Origin: Pseudoflavonifractor sp. AF19-9AC
Lineage (GTDB): Bacteria; Bacillota; Clostridia; Oscillospirales; Oscillospiraceae
DNA length: 64,000 bases
Reading direction: 5' to 3'
Assembly (NCBI RefSeq): GCF_003478995.1
Contig: NZ_QUGI01000007.1
Coordinates: forward strand, 1 to 64,000
Positions 51,761 to 63,056 of this stretch are shown piece after piece (the first letter of the stretch is position 1; every line of letters starts with the position of its first letter). The translations under genes and the position numbers were made by a program. The notes beneath the pieces are model-generated. The model saw only the letters and a program-made list of their open reading frames with translations, ran no database searches and was not told the DNA's origin.

Positions 51761-52392
51761 CCGGCCTCGTCTTAAAAGATATTCTGGTTCTGCGCAAATC
51801 CCTGCGAACCTACCTTCTGTTTCTCATCTTCTACTTCATCATGGCTTTGCTGGACCTGTTTTCCATCGCCTTTATCACTGCCTTCGTCCAGGTCATTGTG
51901 ATGATCCTTCCCATGTCCTCCTTCGCCTACGACGAACAGGCCAAGTGGGACCGGTATGCCATGACCCTTCCCCTGGGCCGCCGGGCGGTGGTGGGCGCCA
52001 AGTATATTTTTGTGGTGCTGATGATTCTGGTGGCCGCCACTTTCGCCCTCCTGTCCTGCGTGGCCCTGTCCATCACCGCCGCGGAGCCGGTGGAAGAAAA
52101 TCTGCTTTCCGGCGTGGCATCCCTGAGCGTGGGCCTGCTGGCAGTGGAGCTGACCCTGCCTCTCAACTACAAGCTGGGGGCGGAACGGGCCCGTCCCTTC
52201 CTCTTCGCCATCATCTTCATCCCCGTCATTTTATTTGTTCTGGCCGCCCGGGCGGGCTGGCTGGACGGACTGGATCAGCTCTCCCCTGACGTGGTTCTGC
52301 CCCTGCTGTGCCTCATCCCCCTGCTCCTTCTCCTGGGACTTCCGGTGTCCTACCTCGTCTCCTGCCGCATCGTGGAGCAAAAGGAGTTTTAA
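51757..52392 (+). CDS. ABC-2 type permease subunit
   Basis: 211-residue membrane protein with six hydrophobic segments and the SSFAYDEQAKWDRYAMTLPLGRRAVVGAKY motif of the clostridial ABC-2 permease group that pairs with YtrB-like ATPases. Ends with TAA immediately followed by the ATG of a 55-residue membrane protein. Confidence 0.88.
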   Translation: MTGLVLKDILVLRKSLRTYLLFLIFYFIMALLDLFSIAFITAFVQVIVMILPMSSFAYDEQAKWDRYAMTLPLGRRAVVGAKYIFVVLMILVAATFALLSCVALSITAAEPVEENLLSGVASLSVGLLAVELTLPLNYKLGAERARPFLFAIIFIPVILFVLAARAGWLDGLDQLSPDVVLPLLCLIPLLLLLGLPVSYLVSCRIVEQKEF

Positions 52393-52560
52393 ATGAAGGC
52401 CGGTGTGCTTTTGATCTGGACCGGCTGTCTGCTGGCCCTGGCTCTGGCTGCGCTCCACTTTGCCTTCGTGGCCACTCCCCGGGAGCGGCTGCTCACCCTG
52501 GCTCTTCTCCTGTCCACGGCCTGCAGTCTGGACCGGAACGTCCGCTCACCTCATAAATAG
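52393..52560 (+). CDS. Small membrane protein, 55 residues
   Basis: Starts directly at the permease stop (TAA then ATG), so it is surely co-translated if expressed. Two hydrophobic stretches (about 4-24 and 35-47) separated by the charged TPRERL turn. No family recognised. It may be an accessory subunit of the ABC exporter. The AAGGAG in the end of the permease gene can act as its ribosome site. Confidence 0.65.
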   Translation: MKAGVLLIWTGCLLALALAALHFAFVATPRERLLTLALLLSTACSLDRNVRSPHK

Positions 52561-52573
52561 AAGGCTTATAAAT

Positions 52574-52738
52574 ATGCAACCAAATCCCGTTCTGATCTGG
52601 GCCGGACGCATCGCCGCCCTCCTCATGGTTATCCTGACTCTGACCGGAGTCATCCCGGCGGGCGGCGTATTGTCCTGGAGCCTGGTCGCCCTGGCCGTCA
52701 TCCTGATTCTACTGGGCGGCGGCGGCCGGCGGCACTGA
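52574..52738 (+). CDS. Small membrane protein, 54 residues
   Basis: Two membrane segments (about 7-26 and 33-48) and a basic end RRH. It follows the previous small gene by 13 bp with a weak GAAGG box. Unrecognised; probably the last gene of the GntR/ABC operon. No clear terminator after it. Confidence 0.55.
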   Translation: MQPNPVLIWAGRIAALLMVILTLTGVIPAGGVLSWSLVALAVILILLGGGGRRH

Positions 52739-52821
52739 AAATTCCCCGCTCCTCTTGTCTTTCTCCCACCGGGTGTGTTAAAATAAGGTGTACTGAATAA
52801 AGTTTCAGGGGAGTGTGTGTT

Positions 52822-52950
52822 ATGACTGCAAAAGAGGCAATTCGGGAGCTGGAGCAAATCAAGCAATACTGCACCGCCAGGGCGATTCCTGCGGTGGACT
52901 ACGCCATCAAGGTTCTTCAGCAGACCATGGAGGAATCCAAGGAGCAATAA
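52822..52950 (+). CDS. Small acidic helical protein, 42 residues
   Basis: Encodes a short soluble protein, mostly helix, with several Glu and Lys and one Cys. A GGGGAG box precedes the ATG by about 9 nt and AT-rich sequence before it could hold a promoter. It ends about 80 bp ahead of cobA. No family recognised; conserved small proteins of this look occur in Clostridia, but that is only an impression. Confidence 0.45.
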   Translation: MTAKEAIRELEQIKQYCTARAIPAVDYAIKVLQQTMEESKEQ

Positions 52951-53029
52951 ACCCGTAATCCATCCGGCTGCCGGGCCGCTGCGTCTTCGGCAGCCGGACT
53001 TTTCTATGTTCTCCCACAGGAGGTTTTTC

Positions 53030-53536
53030 ATGATTCACATCTATTGGGGCGACGGCAAGGGCAAGACCACCGCGGCCATGGGGCTGGCGCTCCGCATGGC
53101 CGGTCGGGGCCGGCCGGTGGCCATCGCTCAGTTTATGAAGGGGCAGGACAGCGGCGAGCGCGCCGCTTTGGCCCAGCTGCCCAATGTCACGCTGCTGGAC
53201 ATCCCAAAGGAGGTCAAGTTCTCCTTTGCCCTCACTCAGGAGGAATTCCAGGCGGAGGCCGATCGCAGCCTGCGGCTGTTGGAGGAGGCGGCCGCCCTGG
53301 CCCGCCAGCCAGGCTGGGGGCTGCTGGTTCTGGATGAGGTGTGCACCGCTGTGGAGACAGGGCTTCTCCCCCTTCAGGCCGTGCTGGACTGCCTGGACAC
53401 CCCTGCCGAAGTCGTGCTCACCGGACACAATCCTCATCCGGCTCTGCTGGACCGCGCGGATTATATAACCCGCATGGAAAAGGTGCGCCACCCTTACGAT
53501 CAGGGAATTTCCGCCCGGAATGGTATCGAATTTTAA
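53030..53536 (+). CDS. cobA: Cob(I)yrinic acid a,c-diamide adenosyltransferase
   Basis: Adds the 5'-deoxyadenosyl group to corrinoids, 168 residues of CobA/BtuR type. The P-loop GDGKGKTTAAMG is at residues 7-18, followed by FMKGQDSGE, LLVLDEVCTAVE (Walker-B-like) and VVLTGHNP. Supplies adenosylcobalamin; methionine synthase encoded elsewhere in the window needs the methyl form of the same cofactor. Start from ACAGGAGG; single gene in this context. Confidence 0.9.
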   Translation: MIHIYWGDGKGKTTAAMGLALRMAGRGRPVAIAQFMKGQDSGERAALAQLPNVTLLDIPKEVKFSFALTQEEFQAEADRSLRLLEEAAALARQPGWGLLVLDEVCTAVETGLLPLQAVLDCLDTPAEVVLTGHNPHPALLDRADYITRMEKVRHPYDQGISARNGIEF

Positions 53537-53889
53537 GTTAAGCGCCGCTTTAACTTTCTTTTTTAACTGCCCAATCTGCATCTTGCGTTTCTTCTCCTCT
53601 CCGTGCCGGAATTAAGCCTCCTTTTCCGCCCGGAAAGCCCTCTTTTTCTTTTTTCACAGAATTTTGCGTTTTCGTGTCCGATTTGTTTCTTTTCACATAA
53701 GAACTCCATTCTTTTTCAAATTTTGTTGCAGTTTTTTTAAGAAAATGATTGCAATATTTCCTGCAAATGGTATAATGACTTTTGCGGTATTTTTCGCCGT
53801 TCAGGCGGCAGACCGCTGCGATTATATCCTCCGGCTTCGGATGGGGCACACCCTGCCTGAGGCCGCTACTGAAGAAAGGAATGACGTAA
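53537..53889. other. AT-rich gap ahead of ppdK
   Basis: 353 bases, clearly AT-richer than the flanking genes, without a plausible gene. It carries the ppdK promoter near its right end; nothing else recognised. Confidence 0.6.
53749..53776 (+). promoter_or_regulatory. Promoter of ppdK
   Basis: TTGCAA (53749-53754) and perfect TATAAT (53771-53776), 16-bp spacer, giving a leader of about 105 nt. Confidence 0.75.
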
Positions 53890-56523
<2,634 letters not shown>

Positions 56524-56623
56524 GAATTTTGTCCTCTGCCATCGGGTTTGATAAGGCGCAGGCCTTATGAAGTCCATGGTTATCCGGACGACATGATTTG
56601 ACCTTGGAGGTTCCCATCTAAGC

Positions 56624-56670
56624 AACAAAACCCCCGCACATTCCCAATTGGGAAATGTGCGGGGGTTTTT
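56624..56670. terminator. Bidirectional terminator after ppdK
   Basis: Self-complementary 35-base hairpin (56631-56665; CCCCCGCACATT arm) with A-rich left and T-rich right flanks between convergent genes. Confidence 0.8.
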
Positions 56671-56712
56671 GTTTGGGGTGTTCTTCTTCGTCTGGCACCC
56701 CTTTATACATTT

Positions 56713-57786
56713 TTAAAGGGCTTCCCTTCCCTCTTGTGCGCGCAGAAACCGAACCGCCACCAGCTGATGGAAGATCGCTGCGAAGACCAGACCGAAGGTT
56801 ACCCCCAGAATCGTATCCGCAATACGGAGGATCACAGCACCCTGGATTCCGTATATCCCGGCCGCCAGCATCAACGCTCCAAAACAGTTCATGGCTGTCT
56901 TATACCGGTAATCGGTGCAGAAGCCCAGGCACAATCCGCCCAACGGCCCCAGCAGGGAGCGCATCGACTCCGGCACCATCCAATACAAAATAAAAAACAG
57001 GGCAGAACCTGCAATTGCACCCACAATCCGCTGCCAGAAGCGGGGAAATCCATTGCCGGAATACGGATATTCCGACAACAGCGATGCGCAGACAAATCCC
57101 ATCCACATAAACCGCTCCACGCCCAGAACCTGCCCCGCCGTCATGACCAAGCTTACACCAAGCGCCATGCGCAGCTGCCACAGGCAGACCGGCCTGGACA
57201 AATGAAACGTTCCCACCACATGGTGAAACCGCACCACTTTATGCTGATGCCGGTGCTTGACAAACAGGACGACACCGCAGATCAAATATCCGGTCAGTGC
57301 CAACAGCCCGCGGCGCACCAAAGCCTCTCCCATAACCGGGTTTCCCGTGAGATAGACGTAAGCAAAGCTGTATAGACCACCGTTTCCCATCTCGGGCCTC
57401 TGCGTTGTGATGCAAAGGAGTCCCAAAAAGCAGATAAAGTGCATGGGGACCAAAAAAAGCGGCGGAAGGACCGTGGCCGCACTTGGCGCCAGCACCAGAA
57501 TGGCCAGGGCTGCTGCCAGCGTGAAAAGGGAGTCTCCGACGCAGTACTCAAAATTGACAAAGCGGATACCCAGAAGGATGCAGAATAACACCACCGCCAT
57601 AGGTGTGTTATCCGAACCAAACAGTCCGGACAGCAGGCTGATGACAACAATGGCAAACGCCACGATCAATATGGAGCGGACAGCCATGGCTCCCCAGTAA
57701 TACAGCTTGTCCTGCTTAGTACTGCAAGCGGCGATTTTCTGCTTGAGCACCACAGGATCCATCTGCAGCGCATCATAAAATCTCAT
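56713..57786 (-). CDS. FUSC-family (aromatic acid exporter-like) membrane protein
   Basis: 357 residues with about ten membrane segments in two repeats, each ending in a short cytoplasmic part; the second repeat shows WQLRMALGVSLVMTAGQVLG and SEYPYSGNGFPRFWQRIVGAIAGSAL, typical of the fusaric acid resistance-like group. Likely exports an organic acid or drug. The start at MRFYDAL overlaps the MarR gene by 14 bp, so regulator and exporter are coupled. Confidence 0.8.
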   Translation of the reverse strand: MRFYDALQMDPVVLKQKIAACSTKQDKLYYWGAMAVRSILIVAFAIVVISLLSGLFGSDNTPMAVVLFCILLGIRFVNFEYCVGDSLFTLAAALAILVLAPSAATVLPPLFLVPMHFICFLGLLCITTQRPEMGNGGLYSFAYVYLTGNPVMGEALVRRGLLALTGYLICGVVLFVKHRHQHKVVRFHHVVGTFHLSRPVCLWQLRMALGVSLVMTAGQVLGVERFMWMGFVCASLLSEYPYSGNGFPRFWQRIVGAIAGSALFFILYWMVPESMRSLLGPLGGLCLGFCTDYRYKTAMNCFGALMLAAGIYGIQGAVILRIADTILGVTFGLVFAAIFHQLVAVRFLRAQEGREAL

Positions 57787-58219
57787 TTTCAAGCCTGTTT
57801 CCTTGTCCTTTCTCCAGATGTCCAGCCAGCTTATCTGCATAATGCATGAACATCTCAAAATCCTCACCCGCACTGCGCCACAGGTCATAAAAGGGCTGCA
57901 GAATACATTCATACCCTCTTTTTAGCTCCGCAAGTCCGGTATCGGTCATAAATAGCCGGTAGCTCCGCTCATCCGTGGTGCTGCGCTGTCTCCGGATGCA
58001 GCCCTTTTCATAGAGGGCCTTCAGGCAGCGGCTTACCGCCTCTCGCTTCATCCCAGTTCCTTTGCTGAGCAAAACAGGCGTGTTTTCTTCCGGCTGCAAG
58101 TAGAGGTGTGCCAATAGCTCACATTCGCTGACCGTCAACACGGAAGTGCGTTCCGGAAGCAGAGAGCGCATCATTTTTTGCATCAGCTGCTGGTAGTGAA
58201 CCATATCTGTCCATTCCAT
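57773..58219 (-). CDS. MarR-family regulator
   Basis: 148-residue winged-helix dimer. LTVSECELLAHLYLQPEENTPVLLSKGTGMKREAVSRCLKALYEKGCI covers the DNA-binding helices and RRQRSTTDERSYRLFMTDTG the wing. Probably represses itself and the overlapping FUSC exporter and is released by an aromatic or phenolic ligand; this is family-based inference. Start chosen after a GGAGG box rather than five codons earlier. Confidence 0.9.
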   Translation of the reverse strand: MEWTDMVHYQQLMQKMMRSLLPERTSVLTVSECELLAHLYLQPEENTPVLLSKGTGMKREAVSRCLKALYEKGCIRRQRSTTDERSYRLFMTDTGLAELKRGYECILQPFYDLWRSAGEDFEMFMHYADKLAGHLEKGQGNRLENEIL

Positions 58220-58471
58220 GGAAATCTCCTCCACATATAGTTAACGTTGTTAATCATATAGCGTAGAGCTGGATTTGTCAACTACACCCACAGAACATTT
58301 TCCGCTTTTCCCCAATTGCATAACATCTCCCAGCCTCCTCACTGCCTCCCCTGTGCAAATTCCTTGCATTTCGGGGCCGCGCTGTGCTATGATGTCGGTG
58401 CACAACCTGCACCCAGAGCGGGAATTCTCTGGGGTGCCCCATTCAGATCCACAGAGAGGAAGATCATCGCC

Positions 58472-59566
58472 ATGGACCGCGCCATCGTCATTCACCCCCA
58501 ATTTCAGACCGGACAGCGCATCATCGCCGTCAGCGACATCCACGGCAATCTGCCCTTTTTCCAGGCACTTATGGACCAAATCCAGCTCACCACCCAGGAT
58601 GCCCTGGTGCTGGTGGGAGACATGCTGGAAAAGGGACGGGACAGTCTGGCTCTTCTGAGGCACCTGATGGAGCTGTCCAAAACCCACCATCTCTACCCCC
58701 TGTGCGGCAACTGCGACGGGCTGGTGCTGCGCTTTTTTGAGACGGACGCCCTGGACGACCGCTTCTTTTCCTCCTATCTCCCCCAGCACCCCGAGTCCAC
58801 CCTGCGGCAGCTGGCCCGTGAGGGAGGCTTTGAGCAGCTGGAGGACCTGCCCAAGCTACGCCAGGATCTGCGGGCGGCCTATCCGGAGATCCGGGCCTGG
58901 CTGCAGAAGATGCCCACCATTCTGGAAACGGAGCATCTGGTGTTTGTCCACGGCGGCGTTCCCTCTCTGTCCAACATGGAGGAGCTGGAACGGTGGCGCT
59001 GCATGAAAAACGACGATTTTCTCGGCCAGAACCGCTCCTTCGACAAGTGGGTCATCGTGGGCCACTGGCCGGTGACCCTCTACAATCCCAACATTCCCTC
59101 TGCCGCCCCCATTCTGCTGCGGGACCGGAAGATTGCCTCCATCGATGGAGGCTGTGTGCTGAAAATGGATGGGCAGCTCAACGCCCTCATCCTCCCCTCA
59201 GAGGACTCCCAGGACTTCTCCTGGCAGGCCTGGGACGGTCTCCCGGTGGTGAAGGCGCTGGATCCCCAGGAGGCCTCTGCCGACTCGGTCAACGTCCGCT
59301 GGGGCCGCAGCGCTCTGGAGCTTCTGGAGGAGGGGGAGGAGACCTCCCTGTGCCGCCATCTGGAGAGCGGACGGGTCCTGCCCATTCTGAACCGCTACCT
59401 GCGCCGGGACCAGCGCGGGCTGTGGTGCGAGGACTCCACCGACTACCGTCTGCCCGTCTCCCCCGGAGACCATTTGTCCCTGGTTCAGACCACAAAGCAG
59501 GGTTTTTTGTGCAAAAAAGAGGGGGTTACAGGGTGGTATTATGGTCGAATATCGGATATAATGTAG
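58472..59566 (+). CDS. Metallophosphoesterase (Ser/Thr phosphatase-like)
   Basis: 364-residue calcineurin-like hydrolase. Metal-binding motifs in order: AVSDIHGN (D-x-H, about 18-25), VGDML (G-D, 49-53), GNCDG (G-N-x-D), FVHGGVP (G-H region) and GHWPV near 220. The last 100 residues are an extra domain of unknown role. Related to bis(5'-nucleosyl)-tetraphosphatase/Ser-Thr phosphatases; substrate not determined. Followed after 33 bp by a DUF2156 gene on the same strand. Confidence 0.85.
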   Translation: MDRAIVIHPQFQTGQRIIAVSDIHGNLPFFQALMDQIQLTTQDALVLVGDMLEKGRDSLALLRHLMELSKTHHLYPLCGNCDGLVLRFFETDALDDRFFSSYLPQHPESTLRQLAREGGFEQLEDLPKLRQDLRAAYPEIRAWLQKMPTILETEHLVFVHGGVPSLSNMEELERWRCMKNDDFLGQNRSFDKWVIVGHWPVTLYNPNIPSAAPILLRDRKIASIDGGCVLKMDGQLNALILPSEDSQDFSWQAWDGLPVVKALDPQEASADSVNVRWGRSALELLEEGEETSLCRHLESGRVLPILNRYLRRDQRGLWCEDSTDYRLPVSPGDHLSLVQTTKQGFLCKKEGVTGWYYGRISDIM

Positions 59567-59599
59567 AGCGACTAAACCAAACGATAAGGATTTTTTACT

Positions 59600-60502
59600 A
59601 TGCTGGATTTTCATCCCCTGCAGCTGCAGGATCTCCCCAAACTGCGTCAATTTTTCGATTACAGCGGAAGCCGCATCTGTGACACCACGCCCGGCACCTG
59701 CTTCATCTGGCGGGACATGTACAAGACCGAGTGGGCTGTCTATGACGGCTCTCTCTATTTCAAGGTGTACTACCCCGGCCTGGGCTACACCTTCACGCTC
59801 CCCCTGGGGGGCGGCCGCAACGAGCACTACCGCCAGATCTCGGACTACTGCTGCCGCCGGAAGCTGCCCATTGCCTTCTACCCCGTCCCCAAGGACGAGC
59901 TGGAGCGCATTCAGGAGTTCTTCCCCAACAGCGCCGCCATCCCCGAGCGTGACAACTTCGATTACCTGTACCGGGCGGAAGATCTGAAGTACTTCCGGGG
60001 CAAAAAGCTCAGCGGACAGCGCAACCACGTCAACAAGTTCCTGAAAACCTATGGAAACTGGACCTTCCGGGTGATTACTCCCGAGGACATCCCCGTGGTC
60101 AAGGCCTTCCTGGACCGGTACGCCAGCCGGGTGGACAAGGCGGCGGCCTCCTTCCACGAGGACATCGCCAAAACCCACGAGGTGCTGGACAATTACACCA
60201 CCTATGACATGCTGGGCGGCATGCTGCTGGTGGATGGAGAGGTGGTGGGCTTCTCCCTGGGTGAAATCATCGGCGACACCCTGTTCACCCACATTGAGAA
60301 GGCCGACCGCACCTATGAGGGCTGCTACCAGATGCTGGTGGCCCAGTTTGCCCAGCAGTTTGCCCATGAGGGCGTCCACTTCATCAACCGCGAGGACGAC
60401 GCCGGCGATCTGGGCCTGCGCACCAGCAAGCTCTCCTACCATCCGGTGGCGCTGCTGGAAAAGTACACCGTAACGGTGGAGGAGCCCTGCTCCTTCTGCT
60501 AA
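59600..60502 (+). CDS. DUF2156 family protein (GNAT-like acyl/aminoacyltransferase fold)
   Basis: 300-residue soluble protein related to the catalytic part of MprF-type phosphatidylglycerol lysyltransferases. Two tandem GNAT-like halves; recognisable blocks are FRGKKLSGQRNHVNKFLK (about 131-148), MLLVDGEVVGFSLGE and FINREDDAGDLGLRTSKLSYHP. No membrane domain, so it is not a full MprF. Donor and acceptor unknown. Confidence 0.85.
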   Translation: MLDFHPLQLQDLPKLRQFFDYSGSRICDTTPGTCFIWRDMYKTEWAVYDGSLYFKVYYPGLGYTFTLPLGGGRNEHYRQISDYCCRRKLPIAFYPVPKDELERIQEFFPNSAAIPERDNFDYLYRAEDLKYFRGKKLSGQRNHVNKFLKTYGNWTFRVITPEDIPVVKAFLDRYASRVDKAAASFHEDIAKTHEVLDNYTTYDMLGGMLLVDGEVVGFSLGEIIGDTLFTHIEKADRTYEGCYQMLVAQFAQQFAHEGVHFINREDDAGDLGLRTSKLSYHPVALLEKYTVTVEEPCSFC

Positions 60503-60506
60503 ACTA

Positions 60507-60541
60507 ACAAAAAAAGGGACGGCCTATGGCCGTCCCTTTTT
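60507..60541. terminator. Bidirectional terminator
   Basis: GGGACGGCC/GGCCGTCCC stem (60516-60524 with 60528-60536) flanked by A-run and T-run, between convergent DUF2156 and SleB-type genes. Confidence 0.85.
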
Positions 60542-61338
60542 CAGAGGTAAAAATCGTGTCCGCCGATGCTGGTGTAGTAGGTGCGGTTATTGACAATCCA
60601 GGTCCCTTCGGACAGGGCGGGGGCAAAGAAATAGAGGCTTTTCCCCACCACCTGGGCCCCCTCCAGGGTCATCTTGGCCGCCAGAACAGAGGACTGGGCA
60701 GGCTCGTTGTAGACCGTTCCATTGGCCACCGGCTCAAACTGTACCGCGTATTTGGTGTCAAAAATGACGTCCTTAATGGTGTCCGGAAACTGTTTGTCCG
60801 CCACCCGGTTCAAAACCACATTGCCCACGGCAATCTGGCCCACCAGAGGCTCCCCCCGGCTCTCCGCCGAGATGATGCGGGAGAGCCAGTAGAGATCCTC
60901 CTCATTATAGTTTGCCTGGGGCGCGGATGCGCCGGTCAGCCCCAGGGACGCGGTGGCTGTTTTAGGGTTCCAGCCCAAGGATCCCCCTGTGGCTGCGGCC
61001 ACCACCCGCAGGGGCAGCGTCAGTTTGCCGTCCACCACCCGTACACCGCCCTCCACATAGAGGGCGCGGTCATTGCTCAATATGTACAGATCCCCTGGCC
61101 GGGCGGACAGCTCCAGGTCCTGCCCCTTCAGCCAGGCGCGGCTCCCGTCCCAGCTCAGCTCATAGTCCGAGTGCTGGGCCAGGGCCCGCAGGGTCATATA
61201 GCTGGTTCCGTCTTCAATCCATCCTTGTTCGGCGGTGAGAGGCTGACCGTTGGCCTCGACGGACGCTCCCCAGGCCGGAACAGTCAGGGCCGCCGCGGTC
61301 ATCAGGGCAGCAGCGGCCCCCTTCCATCGTCGGTTCAT
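60541..61338 (-). CDS. Secreted SleB-type cell wall hydrolase
   Basis: 265 residues: Sec signal peptide (1-24, cut after AWG), a copper-amine-oxidase-N-like domain (about 25-130, with LRALAQ and LPLRVVAAATGGSLGW), and a C-terminal SleB/CwlJ hydrolase domain (about 143-265) with the catalytic Glu in ISAESRGEPLVGQIAVGNVVLNR. Such proteins cut spore cortex or vegetative wall. Fits the spore-forming lifestyle shown by the spoIIA operon. Confidence 0.9.
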   Translation of the reverse strand: MNRRWKGAAAALMTAAALTVPAWGASVEANGQPLTAEQGWIEDGTSYMTLRALAQHSDYELSWDGSRAWLKGQDLELSARPGDLYILSNDRALYVEGGVRVVDGKLTLPLRVVAAATGGSLGWNPKTATASLGLTGASAPQANYNEEDLYWLSRIISAESRGEPLVGQIAVGNVVLNRVADKQFPDTIKDVIFDTKYAVQFEPVANGTVYNEPAQSSVLAAKMTLEGAQVVGKSLYFFAPALSEGTWIVNNRTYYTSIGGHDFYL

Positions 61339-61429
61339 GTTGTTATTTCCTCCTATGCAGGTTTATAACAAGATTGTAACCGACTGCCCCCCAGAAAGAC
61401 AAGCTGTAAGTTTTTCCACCTATTTCAAC

Positions 61430-61466
61430 AAAAAATGCCGTTTGGAGCACTCCAAACGGCATTTTT
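61430..61466 (-). terminator. Terminator after the DUF4358 lipoprotein gene
   Basis: TGCCGTTTGGAG/CTCCAAACGGCA stem (61436-61461) followed by T-runs on both strands; it directly follows the minus-strand gene. Confidence 0.75.
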
Positions 61467-61472
61467 GATTCT

Positions 61473-61949
61473 TTATTTGCTGCCCACGGCATCCTTGGCG
61501 GCCTGGACGTCGTTGGCCACGACCATCAGCACGGTATTGCCCCGCTGCTCCACCCAGGCTCCTTCCAGCTTGGGAATTTCCGCCGGGCGGTAATCGGTAT
61601 TGGAGGCAATCTGACCCTCCAGATAGGTCTGGAGAGACTGGACGGCAGTCTCCGCCGCCTTCTCGTCGTCAAAAATCAGCACAGCCAGCTCCTCGCAGGT
61701 AGCGCCCGCAGACCGGCGGACCAGACCGCCAGTCAAATTCTCCCGGCTCAGTCCCCCGTCCTCCAGCTTATAGAGCAGAAAGGCGGTGTCCAGATCCAGC
61801 TCCTCCAGTTCCTCGGAAAAGGCGCCGGAGCTGAGAATCTCCTGCCCGTGCTCCTCGGTCCAGGAGGCCAGGCTCTCCTTCTGGCTGCCACAGCCGACCA
61901 GGGCCATGACCAGCATTGCACCGGCCAGCAATAACATCCACTTCTTCAT
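61473..61949 (-). CDS. DUF4358 lipoprotein
   Basis: 158 residues: lipoprotein signal with lipobox LVGC (Cys20), then a compact domain with EELAVLIFDDEKAAETAVQSL and a VMVVANDV-type end, the pattern of the DUF4358 family found in many Clostridia. Role unknown. It follows the SGNH hydrolase gene by 12 bp, so both are probably one operon acting at the cell surface. Confidence 0.8.
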   Translation of the reverse strand: MKKWMLLLAGAMLVMALVGCGSQKESLASWTEEHGQEILSSGAFSEELEELDLDTAFLLYKLEDGGLSRENLTGGLVRRSAGATCEELAVLIFDDEKAAETAVQSLQTYLEGQIASNTDYRPAEIPKLEGAWVEQRGNTVLMVVANDVQAAKDAVGSK

Positions 61950-61961
61950 GGTGATCTCCTC

Positions 61962-63029
61962 CTATGCAAGTTCCGTCTGACCCTGATCCACCGCTCCGCC
62001 GGATCCGTTCCCGGAGGGGTACAGGGTCTCATAATCCACCGTGTGGGTCTTTAAGTAAGCCAGCCACTGCCGGCACCAGTCGCCCCGGAGATGGACGCCA
62101 TCCTTGCTGGCCTCGGCGGGCAGCTCTCCGTTGGCATCCACAAACTCCGAATACAGATCCAGGAACACCACGCCCTCCTCCTGGGCCGCCTTGCGCATCA
62201 GGTCGTTGTAGACCCGCAGGTGCTCGTTAGTCAGATAGCGGGACCCGCCTGTCTTCGCGATCACCCCTTCGTTCAGGGGAATGAGCCCCTGGATGTAGAT
62301 GACCGCGTTGGGCTGCAGCTGGCGAATGGTCTCAATGGCGTCACAGTAGCTGTTGTAAAAGCCCTTGTCGTTGTTGTAGCCCAGCTCATTGACTCCCAGG
62401 GAGAGATACACCTTTCCGTACTGCTCCAGGGCCAGGGCCTCCAGAAGAGTGTACTTTTTCCCGTCAATGGTCAGTGCCTTCTTCTCCTTCAGCTTGAAGA
62501 TGGACAGGCCGTTGGAGGTCAGGTTCTTGCCGTGGCCGATGCCGCTGTAAATCATAAAGCCGTCGGTGCGGGAGTCGCCGATGAAGGCGGCGTCTGCAAA
62601 GTAGCTGTTGTCCACCTCCGGACTCTCGGGCACGGGCTGGCTGAAGTCGTAAGAGCTGCCCTCCGTTCCCGGGACCTGTACTTCGCCGTGATCCGCTTTT
62701 TGCTCCGGCTTGTCCTGGGCCGCTTCGGTCTCGTGAACTGGGGCGGTTTCCCCCTCCTGCTCCGGCTTGTTCTCCTGGGGCGGCTGGGGCTCCGTCGGCT
62801 CAGGACTCTCTGTCCTCTGGGTGGATTCGCCCTCCCCGTCAGGTTCCGTCACATCCGGCGTTTCATTTTGGTTCTCCCGGGATACCGGCGGCTCCACCGC
62901 CGTGCTCCCGCTGGTTTCCGCCGAATAGCCTCCGGCGCGGTCAGCCCGTGCACATCCTCCGGCTGCCAGCAGCCCCAGGATGCACAGGGTAAAAAGTGCC
63001 GTTCTCCAACGGCTTTGTGTGATACGCAT
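61962..63029 (-). CDS. Cell-surface SGNH/GDSL-type hydrolase
   Basis: 355 residues. N-terminal signal with a possible lipobox (AGGC, Cys26), a long low-complexity Pro/Glu/Thr linker (about 30-125), then the SGNH domain: FIGDSRTDGF with nucleophile Ser, GVNELGYNN (Gly/Asn block), and DGVHLRGDW with the Asp-x-x-His pair. Likely an esterase acting on wall polymers such as O-acetyl groups. It precedes the DUF4358 gene and follows the ThrE-type exporter genes. Confidence 0.85.
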   Translation of the reverse strand: MRITQSRWRTALFTLCILGLLAAGGCARADRAGGYSAETSGSTAVEPPVSRENQNETPDVTEPDGEGESTQRTESPEPTEPQPPQENKPEQEGETAPVHETEAAQDKPEQKADHGEVQVPGTEGSSYDFSQPVPESPEVDNSYFADAAFIGDSRTDGFMIYSGIGHGKNLTSNGLSIFKLKEKKALTIDGKKYTLLEALALEQYGKVYLSLGVNELGYNNDKGFYNSYCDAIETIRQLQPNAVIYIQGLIPLNEGVIAKTGGSRYLTNEHLRVYNDLMRKAAQEEGVVFLDLYSEFVDANGELPAEASKDGVHLRGDWCRQWLAYLKTHTVDYETLYPSGNGSGGAVDQGQTELA

Positions 63030-63056
63030 GTGTGTCCTCCGCTTGGAATTGAGTTC

